Source: Algicola sagamiensis DSM 14643 (GTDB lineage: Bacteria; Pseudomonadota; Gammaproteobacteria; Enterobacterales; Alteromonadaceae). From it: DNA of 64,000 nt. This document shows positions 1-9,997 of this stretch, one piece after another. Position numbers and translations under genes: made by a program. The DNA is taken from positions 248,001 to 312,000 of the forward strand of contig NZ_KB894494.1 in the NCBI RefSeq assembly GCF_000374485.1, written 5' to 3'. The notes under the pieces were generated by a model. The model was not told the DNA's origin and searched no databases. It was given only the letters and a program-made list of their open reading frames with translations. Positions within the stretch are counted from its first letter, which is position 1, and each line of letters starts with the position of its first letter.

Positions 1-3000
1 CATTGGATACTTCGACTTCGATCATCGCCGCTCGAGAAGCCACGCCATTATTGTGTGCAATCACACCAGCATGTAGCTTTTTCGTTGTATCCGCGTCCAA
101 TTCACCTGTGACATAGATTTTACCTGATGTATTGATGCCCAGCCCTTTCACTTCATCAACAAATGAGAACACGGCACCATCAACATCATTTTCATTGGCC
201 AATTCAACCTGGCCAACTAAAGTACCTTTTGCTGCTGCTTCAGAAACTGTGAACTTCTGGCCTGATGTGATTTGCGGTTGTGTTGGATTGTTTTCGAACG
301 CAATCACTTGAGTTGCCTGACTTTTCGATGCCAAGATCACGCCGTTTGCAACACCATCCGTATCCATCGTCATTGTTTCGTTCGCGCCTAAGCTACGAAT
401 ACCGCGTCCAGTGTCATTCGCTGAAGCTGATTGTGTTGCAACCTTGCCTTTCGTCGGCGCAATCACTGCTGTTGCAACCACTTCATCCGCTTTACCCGTT
501 GGACGGAAGTGACCAAACTCATGCTCAGCACGGTAGCGTAAGTCAATCGACTTATTCAGATCAGAGACAGACATATTGATGCTGCTCAGACACTGAACCA
601 ATGTGATCACATTGTTGCCCGTCGCATGGATAAACTCCCCTTTCCCATCAATTGATAACTTATCGAATGGACGGCTGATGGTGATTGGGTAAGTCACATC
701 TTCATCTTTTTCATGCTCATCTTGATAATATTGCCATGTGTAGTCATACGCGCCATCACGGTTTGTATCGATATCCACAGAGAAGTGCGCCAGGTGTGGG
801 TGAATGACAGATTTGTCCATCACAAAGCTTGCCTGAGCAACCAAGGAAGAGCCACCACAAACAGGTGCTGCCGGATCATCTGCGTATACATCGAATGCAA
901 CGGCACGAATATCCTGTTCTTGCATGATGTCCTGCGGATCAGCAGAAAGTAAATTTAGCGGCACAAACTGAGCATCAAGGCCATTTGTATTCTTCAAGGT
1001 GATCTGATGTGCATTCGCAGCCGTTTCAACCGTATTCACGTCAATCAGCGCTTTTGGTTGTGGTAATGCGTGATACACTAGGTGAATTGCTTCTTTCTGT
1101 TCACCTGATGCTTTTAGGATGATTGCACCATCAAGCTCTGAGTCTGTCAGATTTGCATGGTAGCCATCAAATACATCAGTCGCATTTTTGGTCGAATCCA
1201 GTTTCCACTCCGGGAGTTTTGTTGGATCGATGACGAATGTCACTTCAAATTCAGCTTCACCTTTCGCAGGAATCGTGATTTCTGAAGTGTTGAACGTCAC
1301 CTGGACGCGGTCTTTATCATTGGCAAATCGATGTTCTGAAGATAAGTCATATACTTTGTCAGTATTGGCGTAGTTTTTCACAACAACCGTACGTGTCAGC
1401 GTCTTCGTATCAGAAACAGCAAAGTGACCGAGTGAAATCGCAGCTTGCTCATTCGATTTATCCCATGCAACAATCTCAGACGCAATGGCTTTATCAACGT
1501 CAATCAAACCACTACCGATCAGGGATATAGGCGCAAGTTCTGCATTTGGATTTTTCTCAAGTGGTTCTGCGTGGATATTTAAGTTTGCTGTATTCATGAG
1601 AACAGCTTTGAGTTCCATCGCTTTTCGGCTTGGGTATTTTTCACGAAGTAAGCTTATTGCGCCGGAGACAATTGGCGTCGCCATAGACGTACCATTCTTA
1701 CGCACCAACTCGTCACCAGAGCCAACTTTCGCTGCCAAAATATTACTGCCGGGTGCTGCAATTTCTGGCTTCAGCATGCCATCGGTTGAAGGGCCACGCG
1801 ATGTAAAGTCTGACGCTGCACCAACGGTATTGTAAGCATCGAACTCAAATGCGTAAGTTAAAGCTTCATTGTTCCATGCCGCTAAGCGTAATTTATCACC
1901 GTCTTCTTTAGAAATACCGACAGAAGGGATTGTAATACCCGCAGAGTCACCACTCATCACAACAAAACCATCATCAGCTTTATTATTCGAAATAATGACA
2001 AATGCAGCACCTTTATCTTGTGCATGTTTTACTTTATCAACAAACGCACAAACGCCACGATCAAGTAGAACTGCTTTTCCTGTAAAATCAATATCATCTG
2101 CGAAAGGTACACAAGCCGTGTTATTGTCAGATGGGATCACAAGTGGTGCATCAACATCTGAAATTGTTAATGCTTTGACTGGATTGAAACTCGCTGGGTA
2201 ATACTCAGCTTTTGCACCAATGACTTCCCCTTTGACACGGTTGGCTTCTTCATAGTTCGGGTGTGTTAAGGAGGCTACAGACAACGCACTTGGAATGGTC
2301 GAAGGTGCAGAAACGATAAATGGAACATTCGCACTGTTACCAGCAGCAATGACCGTATTGATACCAATTTGTTTCCCTAAATCAACCGCGGATTTGATCT
2401 GAGGTGAGTAAATACCGTAGTTAATACCAAGGGACATGTTGATGACATTCACGTGGTCAGTAATCGACTTATCTTGATTCGGATCCATTGAACGCAAAAT
2501 TGCTTTGAACTGCTCAAAAGTACCGCAACCTTGATTACAAACACGATATGCATATAGTTCTACTTCGGGTGCGATACCTGTTACATCATGCGCGACATGG
2601 GTACCATGACCACCCAGATCAATCGGGTCTGGGTCAGGTGTATCAATGACCTTGTTATCGCCAGCGAAGTCATATCCATCAACGACTTGCCCAATTGGCC
2701 AAGCTGGGATATCAGCTAAGTCTGATTTGGCGTCTTTATATGCTGCAACAGTACCTGCTCCGCCAAAAACTTTGTGTGTGTAGTCAATACCAGAGTCAAG
2801 AACCGCAACTTTAACACCATTCCCTTTTAGATCTTGGTCATTTCTGACTTTTGTTGCATTGATATATTCAGAGCTTTCTTCAACAAAGATTTTTGCATCA
2901 AAAAGCGGATGCAACTTTTTCACAAGTGGGTGATTATTGAGTGACTGAAGTTTTTGGTAATCAGATTTAACAAGCAGGCCATTCGTCAATACATTTGTTC

Positions 3001-3334
3001 TCGTGAGAACACGTGCATCAGCGTCTAGTTCTTTAATTGCTTGTTCAACTTGTAACTGAGAGTTTTCAACCATAGAAAGTGAGTTTAAATCACTTCCACT
3101 CATTATCATTGCTACGCTTAAAGACTCACCATCGATCTCAACGAAATATCCTGCAGGCTCCATTTGTGCATTCTCAGCGGCTGTTGCCGGGCGTTTTGAG
3201 ACTGGTTTTGCATCAAAGAGTTTCGTTAAAGAAGAGGTTTCAAATTGCTCATTTTCGCTTGCTGATACTTGGGTTGTCATCGCAGTTGCTACTGCTGTCG
3301 CTAGCACAGATTTATAAAAATAGTTTTTATTCAC
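1..3334 (-). CDS. Secreted S8 (subtilisin-like) serine protease, C-terminus beyond window
   Basis: The reading frame is open from a GTG at 3334 to the left edge, so the protein is over 1100 aa and incomplete. The GTG is preceded by GGAG eight bases upstream, and the first 25 residues form a Sec signal peptide ending near VSA. The catalytic triad is visible: Asp178 in VAVLDSGID, His241 in GGHGTHVA and Ser548 in NGTSMATP, with oxyanion Asn331 in AAGNSAN. A protease-associated (PA) insert lies around residues 390-490, between His and Ser. After the catalytic domain come Fn3-like beta-rich segments, then a cadherin-like repeat near the left edge. This is the layout of large exported proteases that degrade extracellular protein. 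The family is certain; the substrate is unknown. Confidence 0.93.
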   Translation of the reverse strand, partial: MNKNYFYKSVLATAVATAMTTQVSASENEQFETSSLTKLFDAKPVSKRPATAAENAQMEPAGYFVEIDGESLSVAMIMSGSDLNSLSMVENSQLQVEQAIKELDADARVLTRTNVLTNGLLVKSDYQKLQSLNNHPLVKKLHPLFDAKIFVEESSEYINATKVRNDQDLKGNGVKVAVLDSGIDYTHKVFGGAGTVAAYKDAKSDLADIPAWPIGQVVDGYDFAGDNKVIDTPDPDPIDLGGHGTHVAHDVTGIAPEVELYAYRVCNQGCGTFEQFKAILRSMDPNQDKSITDHVNVINMSLGINYGIYSPQIKSAVDLGKQIGINTVIAAGNSANVPFIVSAPSTIPSALSVASLTHPNYEEANRVKGEVIGAKAEYYPASFNPVKALTISDVDAPLVIPSDNNTACVPFADDIDFTGKAVLLDRGVCAFVDKVKHAQDKGAAFVIISNNKADDGFVVMSGDSAGITIPSVGISKEDGDKLRLAAWNNEALTYAFEFDAYNTVGAASDFTSRGPSTDGMLKPEIAAPGSNILAAKVGSGDELVRKNGTSMATPIVSGAISLLREKYPSRKAMELKAVLMNTANLNIHAEPLEKNPNAELAPISLIGSGLIDVDKAIASEIVAWDKSNEQAAISLGHFAVSDTKTLTRTVVVKNYANTDKVYDLSSEHRFANDKDRVQVTFNTSEITIPAKGEAEFEVTFVIDPTKLPEWKLDSTKNATDVFDGYHANLTDSELDGAIILKASGEQKEAIHLVYHALPQPKALIDVNTVETAANAHQITLKNTNGLDAQFVPLNLLSADPQDIMQEQDIRAVAFDVYADDPAAPVCGGSSLVAQASFVMDKSVIHPHLAHFSVDIDTNRDGAYDYTWQYYQDEHEKDEDVTYPITISRPFDKLSIDGKGEFIHATGNNVITLVQCLSSINMSVSDLNKSIDLRYRAEHEFGHFRPTGKADEVVATAVIAPTKGKVATQSASANDTGRGIRSLGANETMTMDTDGVANGVILASKSQATQVIAFENNPTQPQITSGQKFTVSEAAAKGTLVGQVELANENDVDGAVFSFVDEVKGLGINTSGKIYVTGELDADTTKKLHAGVIAHNNGVASRAAMIEVEVSN

Positions 3335-3927
3335 TTCGATTACTCCACATTCCTATATGTTATCTTTTTAATTCTTTTTTTAGAATGAATATGCTTTTTC
3401 TCCAGCACTTGCCGGACACATTATTACCACATAATTTATTAAATATGTAATATTTCTCATTAGAAATGACTAAAAAAACTCATGGATGAACCTTTTTTAG
3501 GGAATGATTCAATAAAAAGAATGAAACATAATGAGCTATACAAGATCTATGAAAGCAAATACAAAAAATTAAACCAATTCACTAATTTATTGAAATGTTC
3601 TGAATAAATAACACAAAGTACAGCGACAAATACTCCTGTCAAAAAACATGCAAAAGCACGTTATTCCTACATTATGGGACCCATAATAGAAACAAACCCA
3701 GTTTATATAAGTATTCAAAGTGTTTTATGGAACAATATGAATAGAGTATTCATAAAAAGATATGATAAAAATGCTTTATTTAAGCAAAATGGATGATATT
3801 GAATATTTAAGAAGAAAAAAATCAGCTAGCATACAAGATGAAGTGTTTTCAGCTTAAAATATTTGTGAGTATGTCATGAAGTCACACGACTAGAGCAATG
3901 AAACCCATAATCGTGTGATCAGATTGA
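3335..3927. other. AT-rich intergenic region (593 bp)
   Basis: No coding frame is convincing here. It should hold the promoter of the protease, which reads leftward from 3334. The only structure I see is an 8-bp inverted repeat (TCACACGA at 3882-3889 and TCGTGTGA at 3911-3918, 21-base loop) just beyond the stop of the gene at 3928. It lacks a T-run, so it is a weak terminator candidate at best. Confidence 0.4.
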
Positions 3928-4434
3928 TTAAAGGCAGTTTGACTGGGGCTGTGCTTCAGAATATTGTTCGACAATCTTGAGGCGCCCCTGTGCATTCGGC
4001 TCAACAACCAAAAAATATCCATTATCCCAATAACACTTACTCTCTGAGTATCGTTTCGCTTTGATCTTATACTTTTTACCCTGAGGTTGAACTTTCACCT
4101 CAGTATAGGTAAAGGTGTCTTTATGCTTCTTCTTTAAAGGAAGTAGCTTGTGCATTCGCTTTTTCCACTTTTGTCCACTCAACTTTGTTGAACGCACAAG
4201 CCCATGCGGATAACGGCGATAAGACATGATCATCGCTTTATCTTCATACATATCCAGTAGCGCCGGATCAAAACGATTCGACAACTTTACTAATTGTTGG
4301 AAAAAGGCCTCAGGTGTTTCTTTTGCACTAGCTAACCCTATGGGAGGTAGTATGAAAAACACACAAAATAATAAATTTCTAAACATTCTAACTACAAAAT
4401 AATTATTTACATTACTTATACACTTCTTCAGCAT
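3928..4434 (-). CDS. Small secreted protein of unknown function
   Basis: This 168-aa protein has a hydrophobic signal sequence. The natural start may be the internal ATG at 4386, which gives a compact signal peptide (MFRNLLFCVFFILPP) cleaved near ASA; neither start has a strong ribosome site. The mature part is basic and Lys-rich, with a segment DPALLDMYEDKAMI that recalls NTF2-like (DUF4440-type) folds, and two cysteines (in SKCYWD and QSNCL) that could form a disulfide in the periplasm. It reads away from the CadC-like regulator gene across a hairpin-rich spacer. I do not recognise a specific family, and the fold comparison is inference. Confidence 0.6.
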   Translation of the reverse strand: MLKKCISNVNNYFVVRMFRNLLFCVFFILPPIGLASAKETPEAFFQQLVKLSNRFDPALLDMYEDKAMIMSYRRYPHGLVRSTKLSGQKWKKRMHKLLPLKKKHKDTFTYTEVKVQPQGKKYKIKAKRYSESKCYWDNGYFLVVEPNAQGRLKIVEQYSEAQPQSNCL

Positions 4435-4828
4435 TCTATCACGTTACATATCAATTTCTGTATTCTCTTTTCGTATAGGTTTTGGCTAAATAAGAACAAA
4501 ATATATGTTTTAAAATCGGTACTCAAATATGCCTCCGCGTCATTAAAACTGTACAAGACATTGAAATATAATGACTATATGATTATTTTTTGTCTCGAAT
4601 ACTGAGAAATCAGAATTGATTTCTCAGTAGATTTTAGTAAAATTCCTGATCCGACTTTCTAAGTAAAAAGTCGTTAGACTGTTTTAGTACATTCATCATG
4701 GACCAACCAACATGTCCCGATGATTGAGATTAGTAAACAGGGGATGGATATCATTTGATACACCCTTCCAAACTTCATGGGTCAGTTGACTGACTTGATT
4801 TTCATAGAAAAGATAGATAACGGACTCT
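4435..4828. promoter_or_regulatory. Divergent intergenic region with a cluster of hairpins
   Basis: This 394-bp spacer separates two divergent genes and must hold both promoters. It contains a perfect 13-bp inverted repeat with a GAAT loop (4600-4629), then ATTTTA/TAAAAT (about 4631-4643), and CGACTTT/AAAGTCG (4652-4658 and 4667-4673). None is followed by a clear T-run on either strand, so operators or mRNA leader structures are more likely than terminators. Confidence 0.45.
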
Positions 4829-7021
4829 ATGTGTCATCCTTCGGCAACGCTGTACTTAAAAGTTGGGGAACACCTATTTGACCCGGACGCTGGTCAGCTT
4901 TTGCTTTTCCAGTCGGGAGAAATTGAACCTGAGGTGAAGGTTCTGGAGCCTTTGATCCTTGAGCTATTACAGTATTTTATTCACCACCGCGGTGAAGTGG
5001 TATCCAAGGATCAGCTTGCAAAAGATGTATGGAAAGAAGGCGTCGCCTCTGACGCAGCAATTATGCGTGCGATTGGCTTTTTGCGAAAAGTACTGGGTGA
5101 CTCACATAAGACGTCTGAATATTTAAAAACTATCCCCAAAAAAGGTTACTGTTTTATTGCGCCCGTTCTTCAGACACCAGAAATGTTGCAGATGGGTCCA
5201 AAACAAGAAAGAGAGACGCAGAAAACACAAGCAATACAATCAACCCAGCCACCTTTTTCCCTTCAAAAAACAAATGCCAATCAATCACCACGTATTCCCA
5301 ACCATTTACGTTTTCGGCTCACAACGGCAACCCTCATACCTCTTGGCATATGCTTGTGTTTATTTGTTTTATTTCAAATACACCACACATTGACGTCATC
5401 TCATTTATTGAAAACTAAACCAACACAGTTGACCGCAAAACAAGGCCTTATTCGATATCCTGCCATTTCTCCGAACGGCAGAGAGCTCCTGTATTGTTTT
5501 CAAATGAAATCTCAAGATTCCTATAGTTTGTTTCATACACGTATGGATGGCATGACAAACGAATTAATCACACGCTATGGTGCTGCCCCACAATGGCGAG
5601 ATGCAGACAGCTTCGCTTATTTTCAGTCCCACCCCAAAAAAGGATGTCAAATCATGCTCGCCCAGCGCAATGCTGAACATTGGCAAATCCATCCGATTAC
5701 CCCTTGTGCTTTGAGCTCCTCTGAAGCAAGTATGGACTGGACGGAGGATAAAGATTCTCTTTACTTTGTCAGTCACCCAGATGGTTTATCTCACAAACCA
5801 ATTGCAATCTATCAGTACGATATGGATGAAAATGAAACGAAACAACTGACAAAGCCTCCAGAACATTCTATGGGTGACGTTTTGTTTCAAAAGCATCCGC
5901 AGAACAATGATTTCATCTTTATTCGTCAACTGGATAATAACCATACAAAAATATTTGCTTATCATGCGACATTACAACAGGCACGATTCATTCAGCATCA
6001 CCTCGGGCAGCCAATAAAGAGTTTACAATGGTTGAATGACAATGAAGTTGTGCTGATACTCAAGTCCGGCGTCGTCAAAAAATTAGACATCAACCAAGGG
6101 CACTGGCTGGATATTGAGACTATTGCTCACCCTTATCTTGAGTTTTCCACACACGATAAACATTTAATCGCAATCCGGGCATTAAAGCATTCCAGCCAGA
6201 TCTTGCAGCTCCAAAATCCATTTGAGGAAGATGCGCATCATATGAGCCCGATGATTGCAACAACACGCTGGTTGCAAAGCCCTGTTCTATCCTCGGATCG
6301 AGATAACCTGCTCTACCTTTCGAGCCAAAACGGTGTGCCGCAGTTATGGCGAAATACAGGTTCGCATTATCAAAAAATATCAAGCTGGGAGAATGCTCAC
6401 GAGGTTCTAGATTTGATTTGGTATGACGAAGATACCGTCCTGATTAATATGGATGGCAATCTGCGCTTATTTGATCTCAAGACCGAACAATTCACCAATC
6501 AACCTTGGCAAACGACACTGGCGGTTCACCCGACCTGGCTCCCTGATTCTCAGCAATTATATTATCAACAGTGGCAAGAGAATCAGTGGCAACTCATTCA
6601 ATATGATGTGTCAAATAATCAGATCAACACGCTCTATGAAGACATTTCATCATATGCAATCTCTTCTTCAGGAAAAGAAGTATTTATCACATACCCAGGT
6701 GAAGCACATATCCATCGCTTCAAAATCGGTCAACGCTCTCCTTCAACAATCATGGATATCAAGTTACCGATTCAATTCGGTGACAATGCACATATCACCC
6801 AAAACCACCTGTATTATTTAGACACACAAGCTGAATTCAGTACTTTATATCAATTGGATCTCAACAATGGAAAGACAAAAGCACGCAAAATTGTACAGCG
6901 ACAATTACACGAAGGATTTTTCATTTCTCGTGATGAAAAAACGTTGATATTTACTCGAAATGAATTAGAAGAAAGTGAGCTCGTGCGCTTAAGCCGAAAC
7001 GGCTTAACCCATTTAAAGTAA
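4829..7021 (+). CDS. CadC-like transmembrane transcriptional regulator with beta-propeller sensor
   Basis: The N-terminal 110 or so residues form an OmpR/PhoB-type winged helix (Trans_reg_C), including the run HHRGEVVSKDQLAKDVW and the C-terminal hairpin YLKTIPKKGYCF. A linker and one transmembrane helix (about 170-192, LIPLGICLCLFVLFQIHH) follow. The remaining 530 residues are built of WD/TolB/PD40-like blades (for example LIRYPAISPNGRELLY and NLLYLSSQNGVPQLW), which would lie in the periplasm. This is the ToxR/CadC plan: a cytoplasmic DNA-binding domain controlled by an external sensor. The target genes are unknown; the divergent secreted-protein gene is a natural candidate. The 730-aa length suits the propeller-bearing subfamily. 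Confidence 0.85.
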   Translation: MCHPSATLYLKVGEHLFDPDAGQLLLFQSGEIEPEVKVLEPLILELLQYFIHHRGEVVSKDQLAKDVWKEGVASDAAIMRAIGFLRKVLGDSHKTSEYLKTIPKKGYCFIAPVLQTPEMLQMGPKQERETQKTQAIQSTQPPFSLQKTNANQSPRIPNHLRFRLTTATLIPLGICLCLFVLFQIHHTLTSSHLLKTKPTQLTAKQGLIRYPAISPNGRELLYCFQMKSQDSYSLFHTRMDGMTNELITRYGAAPQWRDADSFAYFQSHPKKGCQIMLAQRNAEHWQIHPITPCALSSSEASMDWTEDKDSLYFVSHPDGLSHKPIAIYQYDMDENETKQLTKPPEHSMGDVLFQKHPQNNDFIFIRQLDNNHTKIFAYHATLQQARFIQHHLGQPIKSLQWLNDNEVVLILKSGVVKKLDINQGHWLDIETIAHPYLEFSTHDKHLIAIRALKHSSQILQLQNPFEEDAHHMSPMIATTRWLQSPVLSSDRDNLLYLSSQNGVPQLWRNTGSHYQKISSWENAHEVLDLIWYDEDTVLINMDGNLRLFDLKTEQFTNQPWQTTLAVHPTWLPDSQQLYYQQWQENQWQLIQYDVSNNQINTLYEDISSYAISSSGKEVFITYPGEAHIHRFKIGQRSPSTIMDIKLPIQFGDNAHITQNHLYYLDTQAEFSTLYQLDLNNGKTKARKIVQRQLHEGFFISRDEKTLIFTRNELEESELVRLSRNGLTHLK

Positions 7022-7022
7022 A

Positions 7023-7068
7023 CAGGTTGAGAGTAAGCTGGCTGACGGAAAGCCAACCAACTTACCTG
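7023..7068. terminator. Bidirectional terminator-like hairpin
   Basis: Between two convergent genes, GTAAG (7033-7037) pairs with CTTAC (7061-7065), and TGGCT (7039-7043) with AGCCA (7051-7055). An outer CAGG/CCTG pairing extends the stem. The position fits a shared terminator, although T-runs are poor. Confidence 0.45.
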
Positions 7069-7076
7069 AGTACAAA

Positions 7077-8360
7077 TTACAACTTGGCAAAACAGCGATG
7101 TGCTGCTTCGATGGTTTTTTCGATATCTTCATCTGAATGCGCTTGTGAAACAAAACCCGCCTCAAAGGCTGATGGTGCAAGATATACTCCCTCTTCCAAC
7201 ATCAAATGGAAGAATGTTTTGAAACGCTCAACATCACACTCCGTCACTTGCGAATAGCGCGACACATTGTCTTCTGTCGTAAAGAAAAAGCCAAACATAC
7301 CGCCGACAACGCTGGTTGAGAGTGGAATACCAGTTTCTTTCGCAGCGGATTGAAAACCTTCGCACAACTTCGTCGCTTTTCTTTCTAGCTCATCATACAT
7401 ACCTGGGTTATCAGCAAGGATCGTCAACGCCTTTAAGCCCGCAGCCATCGCGACTGGGTTTCCAGAAAGGGTTCCCGCTTGATATACAGGTCCAACAGGC
7501 GCAAGATAATCCATGATCTCAGACTTTCCACCAAATGCCCCCACAGGCATGCCAGCACCAATCACCTTTCCAAGGCAAGTCATATCCGGCTGAATATTGT
7601 AATACCCCTGTGCGCCACCAAGCGAAACTCGGAATCCCGTCATGACTTCATCAAAAATCAGTACTGCGCCGAATTCATCACATAACGCACGAAGTCCTTC
7701 TAAAAATCCAGGTACTGGTGGAATACAGTTCATATTCCCAGCGACAGGCTCCACAATGATACAAGCAACATCTTCTGGATGTGCTTCAAACAGATGGCGA
7801 ACACTCTCTAAATTGTTAAATTCTGCTGTCAATGTGTGCTTCGCGACATCTTCTGGGATCCCCGGCGAGCTCGGGACACCCATCGTCAATGCACCAGAAC
7901 CCGCTTTCACTAACAAACTATCCGCATGACCATGATAACAACCTTCAAACTTCAGCAATTTTTGTCTGCCCGTATAGCCTCGCGCTAGACGGATGGCAGA
8001 CATGGTTGCTTCTGTTCCAGAGTTGACCATGCGTACTTTTTCGATTGACGGTACAATTTCTCGGACCTTGTTCGCCATCGCAACTTCGATCTCAGTTGGC
8101 GCACCATAGCTTAGCCCTTTTTCAACCGCTTCAATCACAGCATTTTTGATTTCTGAGTGGTTGTGACCGAGGATCATCGGTCCCCAGGAGCCAACATAAT
8201 CGATATAAGAATTGTCATCCGCGTCAATAATGGTTGCACCTTGCGCATGTTTAATAAATTTCGGCGTGCCACCTACACCGTTAAAAGCACGAACAGGTGA
8301 ATTGACACCACCAGGGATCGACGCTTTCGCTTGTTCAAATAATTGATTAGACTGGCTCAT
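7077..8360 (-). CDS. hemL: Glutamate-1-semialdehyde 2,1-aminomutase
   Basis: This PLP enzyme converts glutamate-1-semialdehyde to 5-aminolevulinate, the last step of the C5 route into heme. The sequence opens with the diagnostic [11 protein letters not shown] and carries [14 protein letters not shown], the DEVMTGFR motif and the PLP lysine in [15 protein letters not shown]. The length is 427 aa from the ATG at 8360, close to the E. coli enzyme. I chose this start because GAAGAG lies seven bases upstream; a longer frame would need a TTG at 8375. It faces the CadC-like gene convergently and lies downstream of pyrB on the same strand with a 28-bp gap. A hemJ-like gene nearby (9542) is also a heme-pathway gene. 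Confidence 0.97.
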   Translation of the reverse strand: MSQSNQLFEQAKASIPGGVNSPVRAFNGVGGTPKFIKHAQGATIIDADDNSYIDYVGSWGPMILGHNHSEIKNAVIEAVEKGLSYGAPTEIEVAMANKVREIVPSIEKVRMVNSGTEATMSAIRLARGYTGRQKLLKFEGCYHGHADSLLVKAGSGALTMGVPSSPGIPEDVAKHTLTAEFNNLESVRHLFEAHPEDVACIIVEPVAGNMNCIPPVPGFLEGLRALCDEFGAVLIFDEVMTGFRVSLGGAQGYYNIQPDMTCLGKVIGAGMPVGAFGGKSEIMDYLAPVGPVYQAGTLSGNPVAMAAGLKALTILADNPGMYDELERKATKLCEGFQSAAKETGIPLSTSVVGGMFGFFFTTEDNVSRYSQVTECDVERFKTFFHLMLEEGVYLAPSAFEAGFVSQAHSDEDIEKTIEAAHRCFAKL

Positions 8361-8388
8361 TTTATTACTCTTCAATTAGTCAATTCGG

Positions 8389-9396
8389 TTATTTTTGTGA
8401 ATACCAAGGCACATCATATTCGTAATCTGCAACCTTATTTTCAACCCCAAGTGTCATCGCGAACAACGCCATCCGGATCAAGACACCATTATCTGCCTGA
8501 CGGAAAATTGCCAGATTTGGGTGTTCATTCAAATCATTATCTAGCTCATTCGCCTCACTACGAGAATCACGAGGTAGCGGATGCATGATCACAGTGTTTG
8601 ATTTGAAGTGCGTTGAGAAAATTTCATGATTTAAGCGGAATTGGCCACGATACCGATCGGCTTCTTCCTGCGTTGGAAAACGCTCTTCCTGGATCCGGGT
8701 TTGATACACGATATCTGCCCCAATTTGTCCATCAATTTTATTTTTGATTTCAATTTGAGCATGATGATCGGTAAGTAAATCTACAATCTCTTTTGGCATG
8801 GATAATTCATCTGGTGCGACGAGTGTCACTTTCAAATCACGATATAAACAAAGTAACTTGGATAATGAATGAACCGTACGGCCATACTTGAGATCTCCGA
8901 CCATCGCAATATGCATTCCATCAATAGATCGGTCATACACAGCTAACTCTTTCTGAATGGTAAACAGATCCAATAATGCTTGTGTTGGATGCTCATTCGC
9001 ACCATCTCCACCATTGATCACAGGAACACGACTTCCTGTTGCAAACTCTGCCACTGAGCCACTCTCCGGGTGACGCATCGCAATCACATCCGAATAAGAA
9101 GAAATCATGCGGCCGGTATCATATAGCGACTCTCCCTTAGCAAGGGCTGACATTTGCATCCCAGTTGTTCCGCGTACCTGCCCACCCAATAGATTAAAAG
9201 CACAGCCAAAACTGACCCGAGTTCGCGTGCTTGGCTCAAAAAATAAGTTTCCTAAGATTGCACCATCAAGTACTTTTGTTCTTTTTTGACGCTGTGCATA
9301 AGGGGCCATCCGGTGTGCAACTTCGAAAATGCGTTCTACAGCATCGCGATCAAACTGTTTGACCGACAGAATATGAGAACCGAGAAAATCAGTCAT
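8389..9396 (-). CDS. pyrB: Aspartate carbamoyltransferase, long type
   Basis: It catalyses carbamoyl phosphate plus aspartate to carbamoyl aspartate in de novo pyrimidine synthesis. The carbamoyl-phosphate loop EPSTRTRVSF, the NEHPTQALLDLF segment and MHPLPRDSR are all present. From the ATG at 9396 (AAGG eight bases upstream) the protein is 335 aa, longer than E. coli PyrB (311 aa) and similar to the Shewanella type. No pyrI regulatory-subunit gene follows; hemL comes next. This suggests a form that does not use the E. coli-type PyrI. A pyrimidine-rich leader with a T7 run lies upstream (about 9441-9450), so transcriptional control by UTP pools is possible but unproven. Confidence 0.95.
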   Translation of the reverse strand: MTDFLGSHILSVKQFDRDAVERIFEVAHRMAPYAQRQKRTKVLDGAILGNLFFEPSTRTRVSFGCAFNLLGGQVRGTTGMQMSALAKGESLYDTGRMISSYSDVIAMRHPESGSVAEFATGSRVPVINGGDGANEHPTQALLDLFTIQKELAVYDRSIDGMHIAMVGDLKYGRTVHSLSKLLCLYRDLKVTLVAPDELSMPKEIVDLLTDHHAQIEIKNKIDGQIGADIVYQTRIQEERFPTQEEADRYRGQFRLNHEIFSTHFKSNTVIMHPLPRDSRSEANELDNDLNEHPNLAIFRQADNGVLIRMALFAMTLGVENKVADYEYDVPWYSQK

Positions 9397-9507
9397 GAGC
9401 GTTACCTTGAGGAATGCAGAAAAATTCGCGGGGAATAATAGCAAAAAAAGTGGACAGGATCATGGTTGATCATCCTTAGAAAACTATTGTCCAACTCGAC
9501 CACCCGT

Positions 9508-9528
9508 GTAGGGGAACTTAGCCCCTAC
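9508..9528. terminator. GTAGGGG/CCCCTAC hairpin
   Basis: A perfect 7-bp GC-rich stem (9508-9514 with 9522-9528, loop AACTTAG) lies just past the stop of the hemJ-like gene and about 110 bp before pyrB. It has no T-run. It could end the upstream transcript or form part of the pyrB leader. Confidence 0.4.
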
Positions 9529-9541
9529 CACGATCAATTGC

Positions 9542-9988
9542 TTATATAGCGATCACAGGTTTCATGACTGCAAGTAACACGATTGCGAGTAATAGCAACA
9601 CAGGCAGTTCATTAAATATCCGATAAAATCTGGATGAACGCTTATTTCTATTTTCTTTGAAGTCTTTCAATAATTTAAAACAATAGCCATGGTAAACATA
9701 CAGGAGGATCACAAAAACAAACTTCACATGGAGCCAGAGGCTAAATCGAAACCAATCTCGCCCGTATATCATGATAACCAACAAGCCAAACACAATGGTC
9801 AGAATGGCAAATGGCGTGACAAAATAAAGCAACCGCCGTTCCATAATTTTAAACTGTTCAGACACTGCGGCTTCTGCAGTTTCTGCGTGGTATACAAATA
9901 GTCTTGGTAAATAAAATATCCCTGCAAACCAGGCTACCATGAAAAAAATATGGAGCGCTTTAAACAATAATACCCAACTCATCGCCAT
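9542..9988 (-). CDS. hemJ: HemJ-like membrane protein (putative protoporphyrinogen oxidase, UPF0093)
   Basis: This 148-aa protein has four hydrophobic helices. Its N-terminal segment ALHIFFMVAWFAGIFYLPRL followed by FVYHAE, and the central WLHVKFVFVILLYVYHGY, match the HemJ family. Family members convert protoporphyrinogen IX to protoporphyrin IX with heme-ligating histidines; the conserved His in ALHIF and in WLHVK are visible. It starts nine bases after the ClC gene stops, so the two are probably cotranscribed. The start may instead be the third codon (ATG at 9982), for which GAG is better spaced. The family is confident; the activity is inferred from the family. Confidence 0.85.
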   Translation of the reverse strand: MAMSWVLLFKALHIFFMVAWFAGIFYLPRLFVYHAETAEAAVSEQFKIMERRLLYFVTPFAILTIVFGLLVIMIYGRDWFRFSLWLHVKFVFVILLYVYHGYCFKLLKDFKENRNKRSSRFYRIFNELPVLLLLAIVLLAVMKPVIAI

Positions 9989-9997
9989 GCTCTTTTT

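Noticed and set aside
4600..4629. 13-bp hairpin as a rho-independent terminator
   Set aside because: No T-run follows on either strand, and it lies upstream of both flanking genes rather than downstream.
8361..8375. TTG start for hemL at 8375
   Set aside because: The ATG at 8360 has a well-spaced GAAGAG ribosome site and gives the usual N-terminus and length.
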